Of a DNA stretch of 64,000 nt, positions 56,494-64,000 are shown one piece after another. The notes under the pieces are model-generated. The model did no database searches. It saw only the letters and a program-made list of their open reading frames with translations, and was not told where the DNA came from. The stretch is from assembly GCA_001803635.1 (NCBI GenBank), contig MHDU01000074.1:1-64000 (forward strand), given 5' to 3'. Position 1 is the stretch's first letter. Each line of letters begins with the position of its first letter. This stretch comes from Nitrospirae bacterium GWB2_47_37. GTDB taxonomy: Bacteria > Nitrospirota > Thermodesulfovibrionia > Thermodesulfovibrionales > Dissulfurispiraceae. Made by a program: the position numbers and the translations under genes.

Positions 56494-56761
56494 TCAGCTG
56501 CTCTCTCCATACCTTTGAGGGGATGAATTTAGGCGCTTTTTTTGCCGGAACTTCTATTGTTTCGCCTGTTCTCGGGTTGCGGCTGTTCCTTGCCTTCCTG
56601 TCAACCGCTGTGAAAGTTCCGAGACCATAAAAACTGATGGTTCCTCCGGTAAGGATCGTATCTTTTATAGTTCCGATAACAGTATCCAGTGCCCTTTCGG
56701 CGACTGTTTTTGTAGTTCCTGCATTCTTTGCGACTTTCTCAATCAGTTCAGCTTTTGTCAT
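56486..56761 (-). CDS. HU-family histone-like DNA-binding protein
   Basis: 91 residues, the standard HU length. MTKAELIEKVAKNAG, the helical dimer body, GLGTFTAVDRKARNSRNPRTGE with the DNA-clasping arm, and VPAKKAPKFIPSKVWRE all match. HU bends DNA at attachment sites and origins, so it may assist Int or Rep. It lies 14 bp after ssb. Confidence 0.93.
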   Translation of the reverse strand: MTKAELIEKVAKNAGTTKTVAERALDTVIGTIKDTILTGGTISFYGLGTFTAVDRKARNSRNPRTGETIEVPAKKAPKFIPSKVWREQLNA

Positions 56762-56775
56762 ATAGTCTCCTTCCG

Positions 56776-57165
56776 TTAAAATGATTCTTTAGGTTCGTCA
56801 GGCACTTCAAGATCGCTCAGTTCAGGCTCGCCTGTTGATTCCTTCTTTGTGAGAAATCTTACATTGCTTGCTAATATCTCGATTTTCCTATGCTTCTGCC
56901 CTTCATGCTCCCATGACTTTTCTTTCAGTTTGCCTTCCACGAGTACCGGGCGGCCTTTAGACAGATATTGTCCGCAGTTTTCAGCCTGTTTGCCAAAAAC
57001 AACAGTATCCATAAAAAGCACATCTTCTTTCATCTCTCCGTTCTGTTTGTATTTAGAGTTGACCGCGACAGTAAATCTTGCTACGGGTGCGCTGGATGTT
57101 GGGATATACCTAAGATCAGGGTCTTTCGTAAGATTTCCCATGATTATGACTTTATTAAATGACAT
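56776..57165 (-). CDS. ssb: Single-stranded DNA-binding protein
   Basis: 129 residues from ATG 57165, behind AGAAAGGAG; the frame is open to 57225, but SSB starts at MSFNKVIIMGNLTKDPDLRY. OB-fold motifs: VARFTVAVN, FMDTVVFGKQAENCGQYLSKGRPVLVEG. The acidic tail is short and ends KESF, without the usual DDDIPF. SSB protects the entering single strand and aids replication. First gene of a minus-strand operon with HU, behind copy g of the 22-bp element. Confidence 0.93.
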   Translation of the reverse strand: MSFNKVIIMGNLTKDPDLRYIPTSSAPVARFTVAVNSKYKQNGEMKEDVLFMDTVVFGKQAENCGQYLSKGRPVLVEGKLKEKSWEHEGQKHRKIEILASNVRFLTKKESTGEPELSDLEVPDEPKESF

Positions 57166-57290
57166 TATTTTTCTCCTTTCTCTTGAAAGTATTAGTGGGC
57201 GGCGAGGCCGCCCTGCACTGCGCATAAGTTCCCTTCAGATTTAATGTGCCCTCATATATCACCCCCTTCCAAATATCAGTCTTAAGATGT

Positions 57291-57312
57291 TAATGCTTTT
57301 ATGGGTAACCCC
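57291..57312 (-). promoter_or_regulatory. GGGGTTACCC-N6-GCATTA element, copy g (upstream of ssb)
   Basis: Minus-strand GGGGTTACCC (57303-57312) and GCATTA (57291-57296), directed at ssb, 125 bp before its ATG. It is the outermost copy on the right, between ssb and the integrase sites of the right end. Nothing else of note is seen in 57166-57420. Confidence 0.75.
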
Positions 57313-57424
57313 TGATTGATGATTTGGAGGAAATACTTTAGAATACCCCTCTTTCTCAAAAGTAAGAAGACAAAGAATGTAGATAGGGATATTGAAATAT
57401 TAATATTTAGAATGCCTTATAGAG

Positions 57425-57443
57425 ATGTCGCAAAAATGTCGCA
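57425..57443 (+). promoter_or_regulatory. Paired integrase arm-type sites, right end
   Basis: TGTCGCAA at 57425-57432 and 57436-57443, 11 bp apart, in the same orientation and spacing as at the left end (323-341). They lie 105 bp inside the right attachment repeat, versus 50 bp on the left. Confidence 0.55.
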
Positions 57444-57547
57444 AAAAATTTTAATTTTATCAAAAATAAATAAGAATTAAAAATGAATAAATCGAAGAAA
57501 AACAATAATATATAGAGCGGTATGTTGCTGTATTGACGAGCTTAAAA

Positions 57548-57593
57548 AGCTTCCCAAGCTGAAGGTCGCGGGTTCGAATCCCGTCGCCCGCTC
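57548..57593 (+). repeat. attR-side direct repeat (tRNA-Gly(CCC) 3' half with CCA)
   Basis: 46 bp identical to 228-273. Here the sequence runs on into CA, giving the encoded CCA end, and then into the host dinB region, so this copy keeps the original downstream border of the tRNA gene. The anticodon stem is not complete (AAAGC instead of TCAGC), which marks element DNA to its left. Confidence 0.9.
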
Positions 57594-57661
57594 CATGAAA
57601 GCCGTTTTCATCGATAGAATCATCCTGAATAAGAACCTCGATTTGTATGTATACTACAATC

Positions 57662-58702
57662 ATGAGGAGAATCCTTCACATAGACATGGACGCGTTTTTC
57701 GCGGCGGTCGAACAAAAGAGGCATCCATGGCTGATCGGCAAGCCCGTTGTAATAGGCGGCTTAGGAGATCCGACACAAAGGGGAGTAGTATCCACGGCAT
57801 CTTATGAAGCACGGAAGTTCGGAATACATTCCGCGATGCCTTTAAAAACGGCGTATAAACTCTGTCCCGATGCGATATTTTTGCCGGTCGATTACAGGGA
57901 ATATTCGCGGGTATCCGGGGTCATTAAAAATGCCCTCAAGGAATTCACGCCTATAATCGAAGACGTTGGAATCGACGAGGCGTTTTTAGATATATCTGCC
58001 ATAGAAAAGCCGCCGGAAGAGATCGCAAGCGAAATTAAAAAAAGGATAGACGAAGAGACGGGACTTACATGCTCCATCGGCATCGCGCCCAATAAGCTGC
58101 TCGCAAAAATAGCTTCGGACATGCGAAAACCCGACGGCCTGACAATAATTACGGAGAGCGACGTAGAGAGCAAAATATGGCCGCTGGAGGCAAGAAAACT
58201 GCAGGGAGTAGGGCCCAAGACCGAGGCGTATCTCAGGAGCATAGGCGTTGAAACCGTCGGCGAACTTGCCGCCTTGCCCCTCGATACGCTTATCGGGCAT
58301 TTCGGCGGGTCTTTCGGGAATTATCTTTATAACGCATCGAGAGGCATAGACGACAGCCCGCTAATTACCGTATGGGAACCCAAATCAATGAGCAGGGAAA
58401 CTACTTTTCAGAAGGACACGAACGATCGGCAGTTCCTTTCAAAAAACCTCGCGGAACTTGCACGGGAAACTGTAGATGATATGAAGCAATCAGGATATTG
58501 CGGAAAGACCGTTACCGTTAAAGTAAAATTCCATGATTTCAAAATGGTCACAAGAGCGAAAACTCTCGATACATTTACGGATTCCCTCGAAGTTATAAGG
58601 AGGGCTGCCTTCCATTGTTTCGGAAGGGTTGAGCTTAAGAAAAAGGTGCGGCTTATAGGGGTAAGGGTCGGGAATTTAGAAAAGACAGGAGTGGTGAAGT
58701 GA
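57662..58702 (+). CDS. dinB: DNA polymerase IV (Y family)
   Basis: 346 residues from ATG 57662; the in-frame start 15 bp earlier lacks context. LHIDMDAFFAAVEQ holds the first catalytic Asp, IEDVGIDEAFLDIS the second acidic pair. TCSIGIAPNKLLAKIASD and the thumb helix-hairpin-helix LQGVGPKTEAYLRSIGVETV follow, then the little-finger domain. It performs error-prone translesion synthesis. It is a host gene just beyond the attachment site, with a base composition richer in GC than the element. Confidence 0.95.
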   Translation: MRRILHIDMDAFFAAVEQKRHPWLIGKPVVIGGLGDPTQRGVVSTASYEARKFGIHSAMPLKTAYKLCPDAIFLPVDYREYSRVSGVIKNALKEFTPIIEDVGIDEAFLDISAIEKPPEEIASEIKKRIDEETGLTCSIGIAPNKLLAKIASDMRKPDGLTIITESDVESKIWPLEARKLQGVGPKTEAYLRSIGVETVGELAALPLDTLIGHFGGSFGNYLYNASRGIDDSPLITVWEPKSMSRETTFQKDTNDRQFLSKNLAELARETVDDMKQSGYCGKTVTVKVKFHDFKMVTRAKTLDTFTDSLEVIRRAAFHCFGRVELKKKVRLIGVRVGNLEKTGVVK

Positions 58703-58743
58703 TGGTTGACCTTTCCATCTCTCTTGTGTCATATTTATGACAT

Positions 58744-59739
58744 ATGGCTGGCGACATTCAAAATAACGGTAATCCCTTTCAAATTATAGGCGCTTCCAAG
58801 GTCATCAACCGTATCTACGAACTTATTGAAAAAGTTTCGAATTCTAACAGCACAGTCCTTATCTTAGGTGAGAGCGGAACCGGAAAAGAGCTTGTCGCCA
58901 AGAACATTCATTTCAGCAGCATAAGGGCCGAAAAGCCTTTTATTCCGGTCAACTGCGGAGCAATACCCACGGAGCTTCTCGAATCCGAACTCTTCGGGCA
59001 TGAAAAGGGCGCTTTTACAGGGGCGGTTGCCGCGAGGGTCGGAAGATTCGAGCTTGCGGATGGGGGAACGATATTCCTCGATGAGATAGGAGAAATGCAG
59101 GCGATACTTCAGGTCAAACTCTTGAGGGTGCTTCAGGAAAAATCGTTTGAGAGGATAGGCGGAACAAGGATTGTGAACGTGGATGTCAGGATAGTAGCGG
59201 CAACCAATCAAGACCTCGAAGAAGCCGTTTCCGCAGGCAGGTTCAGGGAGGATCTTTTCTACAGGCTGAACGTTATACCTATCTGTATTCCGCCGCTCAG
59301 GGAGAGGATGGAAGATATACCGCTCTTATGCGATTACCTTATAAACAAACATGCAGGCAGGGTTGGAAGAAATCCGATACGCATTACGGAGGAATCAATG
59401 AGGATGTTTACCGGCTACCGGTGGCCGGGCAACGTCAGGGAACTTGAAAATACCATAGAGAGGCTGATAGTTCTTAAGGACGACGATGTTGTAACGCCTT
59501 ACGATCTGCCTGAAAAAATGACCGGCAGGAGCATCCCTAATTTACCCGACATCGAGGATGACGATACTAATCCTTTTGTGAGCGGTATAGATCTGAATGC
59601 AGCCCTTGAAGAATACGAAAAAAGGCTTATACTCCACGCGCTCGAACTCCATAACAGAGTGAAGAGTCAGGCAGCGAAATATCTCAATATTAACAGAACC
59701 ACCCTGATAGAGAAGATGAAGAGGTTAGGGTTGTCATAA
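58744..59739 (+). CDS. Sigma-54-dependent AAA+ transcriptional activator without receiver domain
   Basis: 331 residues. AAA+ domain: Walker [11 protein letters not shown] (about 44-53), sigma-54 contact loop GAFTGA, Walker [13 protein letters not shown], and arginine finger region [11 protein letters not shown]. The C-terminal Fis-type helix-turn-helix is [22 protein letters not shown]. No receiver or PAS domain precedes the core, as in FleQ/FlrA-like or PspF-type activators. Together with the kinase and response regulator downstream it recalls flagellar regulatory sets (FlrA-FlrB-FlrC); that role is inferred. Confidence 0.92.
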   Translation: MAGDIQNNGNPFQIIGASKVINRIYELIEKVSNSNSTVLILGESGTGKELVAKNIHFSSIRAEKPFIPVNCGAIPTELLESELFGHEKGAFTGAVAARVGRFELADGGTIFLDEIGEMQAILQVKLLRVLQEKSFERIGGTRIVNVDVRIVAATNQDLEEAVSAGRFREDLFYRLNVIPICIPPLRERMEDIPLLCDYLINKHAGRVGRNPIRITEESMRMFTGYRWPGNVRELENTIERLIVLKDDDVVTPYDLPEKMTGRSIPNLPDIEDDDTNPFVSGIDLNAALEEYEKRLILHALELHNRVKSQAAKYLNINRTTLIEKMKRLGLS

Positions 59740-59936
59740 TAATAACGGTAAAGTTAACTGCTTTAGTGTATGTCCAGTCAGATAATTGACCATTATGGCG
59801 TTTATAGCGTGGAACGTTATTGCGTTATAGCGTTTAAAACCCTACTATGTCATACGGTTTACGCTTTACGCTTGAACACCATAACGCATTACGCTATCGC
59901 CGGCACATTTCTTTCAATAAAGTAATATGGAAATTT
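59740..59936. other. Intergenic region with short GCGTT/TAGCG repeats
   Basis: This host intergenic stretch is rich in repeated words: GCGTTTATAGCGT, GCGTTATAGCGTTT, and their near-inverse AACGCATTACGCTAT. TATAGCGTTTAA also occurs in the left flank at 99-110. It may be a host dispersed repeat and could hold the promoter of the next operon. No gene is seen. Confidence 0.4.
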
Positions 59937-61625
59937 ATGAGTTTTAATAATACGGCATATACGATGAGAAAAAAAGGACATATATCGAAGGGACTTCTGA
60001 TTGTCTTGTCGGCGTGTTGCGCGCTGTTTGTTGCCTATTATTTTGCGGGTCCGGTAATCGCCTCCGAAGACAAGCTTAAAAAGGCGGATGAATATTTCGG
60101 CAAAAAGAGTTATATAAAGGCAAGAGAGTTTTACAGGGAGGTTTTTCTTGAGGGAAAGAAAGGGCCTTTATCCGAAAGGGCATTATTCGGAATGGGCAAG
60201 GCGGATTATTATCTTCAAAACTATTATGAGGCATGGCAGAACATTAAGCGGTTCGTTTCATCGGCCCCGGATTCGGAGCATATCAACGAAGCGAATTTAT
60301 TCCTCGGCTATACCGCCCTTCATCTCCAGAAATTCAAAGAAGCGGAGCAGTACTTCGACATGGTCGTTGAGCCTTTAAAAGATAGAGCTTCTGTAGGAAA
60401 AGCGGAATTGGCATTAAAGTTCTGGGATCTCAAAAAGGCCGAAAATTTGCTGGCAGGGGTCGGCAAAAAGACGATGGAAACGGACCCGCGCGCCCTCTAT
60501 GTTCGCGCAATGATAAACAGCGGCAAGGGATTTCATAAAGAGGCCGTGGAGATAATAAACAAGATACCTTCTTCCGTTTTAAAAGAGCAGGATATAAGGG
60601 CGGAAAAGGCGTGGATATTGTTTTACGCGCGGAAGACAAGGGACGCGGAAATGCTCACAAAGTCCATAATAGACGGGCCTGCATCGAGGGTTGAAAAGCT
60701 CAAGTCGAAAAGGATATTGCTTATGATCTATGAAAGCGCCGATAAGATCGACGACGCCTTGAAATTGAGAATTGAATTACTGCCTTACGAGCCGGGAGAT
60801 GATTCCAAAATGAAGATAGTCGCATTGTACGATAAAAAAGAAAACGTCGAAGGCGCCCTTCGCTATCTCACTTACGTGAAAGATAAAAAAATAAAGTCCG
60901 CTGAAATGGAAAAAAGACTTAAGACCATTATGAATTCGGGAGATCCCAAGGCTATAGAATACCTATCGAGGTTCTCTTGGCATATCGCCGAAGACAGTCC
61001 TTTTTTTATGGATGTCTCACGGTATTTAATCGCAAACGGCAAGAAGGCGGAAGGCATGGGGTTGCTTAGAAAGGCCGCGCGGAGCAACCCGAAAGGAGAA
61101 GCCGCCCTTTATTTGTCCGAACTCCTTATGGCTGAGGGGAGATACCCGGAAGCCAAAAAGTTCCTTGAACCGATTATGGCGGATGCACGTTATGCGCCGA
61201 GGGCCGCTCCGATGATAGCGGAGATCATGGAGAGGGAAGGAAAATATAATGCCGCCATAGATTACCTCCTGAACATAGTGAAGACCGCAAAGGACTACAG
61301 GCCGGCCGCTAAACTCGGCGATTTGTATTATAAAAAAGGCGATAAATCCGGCGCATTGAAATATTATGTTATAGCGGCGGACAGGGGCGACGGGCTTTCA
61401 TCTCTTAAAGCCGGCGATATCTTTTATATTTCCAATGATTACGCGAAGGCAAAACTGTATTATAAGAAGGCGTTGGATCGCGATATAAAAGACCCGAAGA
61501 GTCTCCAGTGGGTTTATTATCAGTACGGGAAGTTGACGAAAAATGACGAGTATCTTAAAAAGGCGGTCAGCGGCGGCGGAGACGTCGCGACGGCAGCTTC
61601 AGCCCTTATTTTGGAGCGTAATTGA
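59937..61625 (+). CDS. TPR-repeat protein, membrane-anchored
   Basis: 562 residues from ATG 59937 (another ATG at 59964 is possible; both lack clear ribosome binding sites). Hydrophobic anchor or signal (about 20-41), then at least eight TPR-like helical pairs, e.g. KKADEYFGKKSYIKAREFY, ALFGMGKADYYLQNYYEAW and a last set KAGDIFYISNDYAKAKLYY. Such scaffolds assemble envelope complexes. It lies one base before a histidine kinase gene, so it may belong to the same pathway. Confidence 0.85.
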   Translation: MSFNNTAYTMRKKGHISKGLLIVLSACCALFVAYYFAGPVIASEDKLKKADEYFGKKSYIKAREFYREVFLEGKKGPLSERALFGMGKADYYLQNYYEAWQNIKRFVSSAPDSEHINEANLFLGYTALHLQKFKEAEQYFDMVVEPLKDRASVGKAELALKFWDLKKAENLLAGVGKKTMETDPRALYVRAMINSGKGFHKEAVEIINKIPSSVLKEQDIRAEKAWILFYARKTRDAEMLTKSIIDGPASRVEKLKSKRILLMIYESADKIDDALKLRIELLPYEPGDDSKMKIVALYDKKENVEGALRYLTYVKDKKIKSAEMEKRLKTIMNSGDPKAIEYLSRFSWHIAEDSPFFMDVSRYLIANGKKAEGMGLLRKAARSNPKGEAALYLSELLMAEGRYPEAKKFLEPIMADARYAPRAAPMIAEIMEREGKYNAAIDYLLNIVKTAKDYRPAAKLGDLYYKKGDKSGALKYYVIAADRGDGLSSLKAGDIFYISNDYAKAKLYYKKALDRDIKDPKSLQWVYYQYGKLTKNDEYLKKAVSGGGDVATAASALILERN

Positions 61626-61626
61626 T

Positions 61627-62781
61627 ATGACGCATACAGAGAATAATGCAGACCTTTTGAGCAGGGCGATAGAGACATTCAATTCCGCTTCGGCTACACT
61701 TACGCAGTATTACAGCGCCCTTGAGGATAAGGTCAGGCTTCTTACGGAAGAGGTGGATCATAAGAAGCAGTTGCTTGACAGCATTTTAGACAGCATAGAT
61801 GTCGGAGTCGTTTTTTTCGACAGGGACGGGGCCGTCAGGATTGTAAATAAAGCGGCGGAGAATATGCTTAACATTGACGCGGTCGGCGTCATAGGCGGGA
61901 CATCGATACACGCTTCCATAAAGGAGGAGGTCATAGTCCCGGAAAACGGCAGGCCTTTTTATGCCCTCGTATCCCGTTCCGACGTAAACGGAAGGGATGG
62001 GGACATTATAGGGCATGTATTGATATTTAAAGATATAACGAGGCTGAAACATCTCGAATCGGAGAGCGAGAGGAACAGGAGGCTGACCGCCATGGGAGAG
62101 CTTGTGATGAAAATAGCCCATGAAATAAGGAATCCGCTCGGCAGCATAGAGCTTTTTGCCGGCCTTCTTTCCAACGATTTGAAAGGAACGGATCACGGCG
62201 ATTACGCAAACAGGATATCCGGTTCGGTAAGGTCCCTCGTAAATACACTCGACAATATGCTCAGGTTTACCAAAGAAATAAAACCGAGGCTTGAATATCA
62301 TTGTTTAAACGATGTGATTAGAGAAACCTGCGATGACTTTAAAGAACTATTCGCAAACAGTAAAATAGAAATTATTTTTTCCGAAGACGGCATACACTGG
62401 TTGTCTCTCGACAGGGGTCTCATCAGGCAGGCGCTGATAAATATCCTCCTGAATTCCGTCCATGCGATGCCGGACGGAGGCGGGATAGACATAAGGGTCG
62501 GCGGGCAGGGATTGACGGGCAAGGATGTATTTGAAAATGTCGGGATTGCGATCAAAGACAACGGCATCGGCATGGACGAAGAAACACGGTCGAGGATGTT
62601 CGAGCCTTTTTTTTCCACAAAAGACAGGGGAACCGGGCTCGGCATGTCCATAACCGCTTCGATAATAAAGGCGCATGGGGGGCACATAGACGTAAGGAGC
62701 GAAGCGGGGAATGGAACGGAGTTTATGATCACGTTGCCGGTAGCGGAGTTAAAAAATGAGGGGGCGAGGGAACTGCTATGA
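61627..62781 (+). CDS. PAS-domain sensor histidine kinase
   Basis: 384 residues from ATG 61627. A coiled coil (about 10-55) precedes a PAS domain (LDSIDVGVVFFDRDGAVRIV). The phosphoacceptor is in MKIAHEIRNPLGSIE. The ATPase domain has N box LINILLNSVHAM, G1 DNGIGM, F box FEPFFSTKDRG and G2 GTGLGMS. There is no membrane helix, so it is cytoplasmic, like FlrB/NtrB. It overlaps the response regulator gene by ATGA. Confidence 0.94.
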   Translation: MTHTENNADLLSRAIETFNSASATLTQYYSALEDKVRLLTEEVDHKKQLLDSILDSIDVGVVFFDRDGAVRIVNKAAENMLNIDAVGVIGGTSIHASIKEEVIVPENGRPFYALVSRSDVNGRDGDIIGHVLIFKDITRLKHLESESERNRRLTAMGELVMKIAHEIRNPLGSIELFAGLLSNDLKGTDHGDYANRISGSVRSLVNTLDNMLRFTKEIKPRLEYHCLNDVIRETCDDFKELFANSKIEIIFSEDGIHWLSLDRGLIRQALINILLNSVHAMPDGGGIDIRVGGQGLTGKDVFENVGIAIKDNGIGMDEETRSRMFEPFFSTKDRGTGLGMSITASIIKAHGGHIDVRSEAGNGTEFMITLPVAELKNEGARELL

Positions 62782-64000
62782 GATCCGTATTGATAGTCGA
62801 CGATGAAGCGGACATGGCGCTGGCGATACAAGAATCCTTAAAACGTTTCGGCTTCAAGCCGACGGTATATAACAATCCTGTAGACGTTCTTAACGAACTT
62901 AATATTTCCGATTTTTCTCTTATTATCACCGACATGAAGATGCCCAAGATGAACGGTATAGAGTTCCTTCATGAGATAAGAAAAAGGGGAATATTCGTTC
63001 CCGTTATAGTGATAACCGGTTACGGTACGGTTGAAAACGCGGTGGACGCTATGAAACTTGGGGCTACCGATTACATTATGAAGCCCTTTTCATTAGATTC
63101 CCTTCGAGGGGTTATAGACAGGATACTGCCGGCGGAGTTCGGGCAAGGCGCCGGCGATATAGTGGCGGAATCACAGGTTATGAAGAACCTTATGGCCGTA
63201 GTAAGGGAGGTCGCTAAGAGCGATATAACGGTGCTCTTATCCGGGGAAAGCGGGACGGGAAAGGAAGTAATAGCCCGCGTCATCCACAAAAGCAGCCTGA
63301 GGGCGGATAAGCCCTTTGTCGCGATAAACTGCGCCGCGATATCGGAAAGCCTGTTGGAGGCGGAGCTTTTCGGACACGAAAAGGGCGCGTTTACAGGCGC
63401 TATCGATAGAAGGATCGGCAAGTTCGAACTCGCGGATAAGGGGACATTGCTCCTCGATGAGGTGAGCGAGATGGCCTTCCCGCTGCAGGCGAAGTTCTTG
63501 AGGGCGATACAGGAGCGGGAGGTAGACAGGATAGGAGGCCGATCGCCCATTCCCGTGGATGTCAGGATTATAGCGACTACAAATAAAGACCTCTTGTCGG
63601 AGGTTAAAAAAGGGCGTTTCAGGGAAGACCTCTATTACCGGTTGAATGTATTCCCGATAAAGCTGCCTCCTCTCAGGGAGCGGCGTGAAGACATAATACC
63701 CCTTGCGGAGTTTTTTATCCGGAAGCTTTCACAAAAGATGGGGAAGGTATTCAATATATCCGGCGACTTCGAATCCTACCTGTTGAAAAACGAATGGGAA
63801 GGCAATGTAAGGGAACTCGAAAATCTTATTTACAGGACAACCGTTATATCCAAAGCAGAGACGCTGTTGCCTCCTATTGAGGGGGGAGGCGCTCAAGGGC
63901 AGGAGGCGGGAAGGCCGAATGCGGCTGCAGGCAGGATGAAAGACATGGAAAGGGATCTGATCGTGAATACCCTCAAGGAGACCGGCGGCAATAGAACAAG
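62778..64000 (+). CDS. Sigma-54-dependent response regulator (3' end beyond the window)
   Basis: About 407 residues are visible from ATG 62778. Receiver domain: LIVDDEAD at the start, phospho-Asp in IITDMKMPKMNG, Thr in VITGYG, Lys in IMKPF. AAA+ domain: [43 protein letters not shown]. The beginning of the Fis-type helix (RDLIVNTLKETGGN) is cut by the window edge. With the adjacent kinase it forms an NtrBC/FlrBC-like two-component pair. Confidence 0.95.
   Translation, partial: MRSVLIVDDEADMALAIQESLKRFGFKPTVYNNPVDVLNELNISDFSLIITDMKMPKMNGIEFLHEIRKRGIFVPVIVITGYGTVENAVDAMKLGATDYIMKPFSLDSLRGVIDRILPAEFGQGAGDIVAESQVMKNLMAVVREVAKSDITVLLSGESGTGKEVIARVIHKSSLRADKPFVAINCAAISESLLEAELFGHEKGAFTGAIDRRIGKFELADKGTLLLDEVSEMAFPLQAKFLRAIQEREVDRIGGRSPIPVDVRIIATTNKDLLSEVKKGRFREDLYYRLNVFPIKLPPLRERREDIIPLAEFFIRKLSQKMGKVFNISGDFESYLLKNEWEGNVRELENLIYRTTVISKAETLLPPIEGGGAQGQEAGRPNAAAGRMKDMERDLIVNTLKETGGNRT

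Larger units (their letters stand above)
228..57593. mobile_element. Integrative and conjugative element, MPF_F transfer system with MOBH-like relaxase
   Basis: The boundaries are two identical 46-bp direct repeats made of a tRNA-Gly(CCC) 3' half. A tyrosine integrase gene sits next to the left repeat, and paired TGTCGCAA sites lie just inside both ends. Inside are a repressor, a replication initiator with iterons, ParM/ParR, a full F-type type IV secretion gene set, a coupling protein, an HD-domain relaxase candidate, TopB, SSB and HU. One unit from repeat to repeat is 57,320 bp. The combination of MPF_F with an HD-type relaxase resembles SXT/R391-like elements in architecture. That is an inference from gene order and family, not from nucleotide similarity. 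Confidence 0.9.

Noticed and set aside
9500-57312. Coding reading of the 22-bp element (RGYPxxHY in one frame)
   Set aside because: Copies a, d and g contain stop codons in that frame, and most copies lie between genes, so conservation is at DNA or RNA level.
57460-57663. A 67-codon minus-strand frame containing GAGDGIRTRDLQLGK
   Set aside because: This is the well-known false translation of a tRNA 3' end on the opposite strand; it covers the attachment repeat.

Overview
The window holds one complete integrative and conjugative element (ICE) of about 57.3 kb, plus roughly 230 bp of left flank and 6.4 kb of right flank. The element lies between two identical 46-bp direct repeats (228-273 and 57548-57593). 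These are the 3' half of a tRNA-Gly(CCC) gene: anticodon loop TTCCCAA, T arm and acceptor 3' strand. The host looks like a moderately AT-rich Gram-negative. The right flank carries DNA polymerase IV, two sigma-54 AAA+ activators, a PAS histidine kinase and a TPR protein. This style is seen in Nitrospirota and Desulfobacterota-like bacteria, but the sequence does not fix the taxon.

Layout. 300-2,300 (minus): tyrosine integrase, a broken nuclease gene and a CI-type repressor. 2,300-11,000 (plus): small early genes, six 22/23-bp iterons with a plasmid-type replication initiator, a sigma-like regulator carrying two in-frame palindromic repeats, a PAPS-reductase-like protein, a frameshifted DNA methyltransferase, and an actin-type partition module (parC-like repeats, ParM, ParR). 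11,000-32,400 (plus): an F-type (MPF_F) type IV secretion operon in almost exact F order: pilin-like, TraL, E, K, B, DsbC, V, C, TrbI, W, U, TrbC, a Cys-rich protein, N, F, H, G. 32,400-38,850: a toxin-antitoxin pair, an IS3-family insertion and cargo including ASCH and ScpB proteins. 38,900-57,200 (minus): GNAT, class II glutamine amidotransferase, amidoligase, a RecB-like nuclease, a structured RNA, the DNA-processing genes (MOBH-like HD protein, TraD, a NusA-like protein, lytic transglycosylase, PilZ protein), radical SAM, TopB, HU and SSB.

How it fits together. The element has the parts to excise (Int, paired TGTCGCAA arm sites at both ends), to replicate and segregate as a plasmid-like circle (iterons/Rep, ParMRC, TopB, SSB, HU, ScpB) and to conjugate (MOBH/TraD plus MPF_F).

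Two signals stand out. First, a 22-bp element, GGGGTTACCC-N6-GCATTA, occurs seven times. It is always upstream of a gene or operon and always in the orientation of that gene. The element also encodes a NusA-like protein, so an element-borne antitermination or regulon system is a reasonable hypothesis. Second, an 0.88-kb segment just after traN is bounded by perfect 28-bp inverted repeats. Each repeat carries a ribosome binding site and start codon, so the enclosed secreted-protein gene looks like an invertible expression switch inside the transfer operon. A C-terminal MshEN-like region on TraC and a PilZ protein in the DNA-processing operon also suggest a link to cyclic di-GMP.
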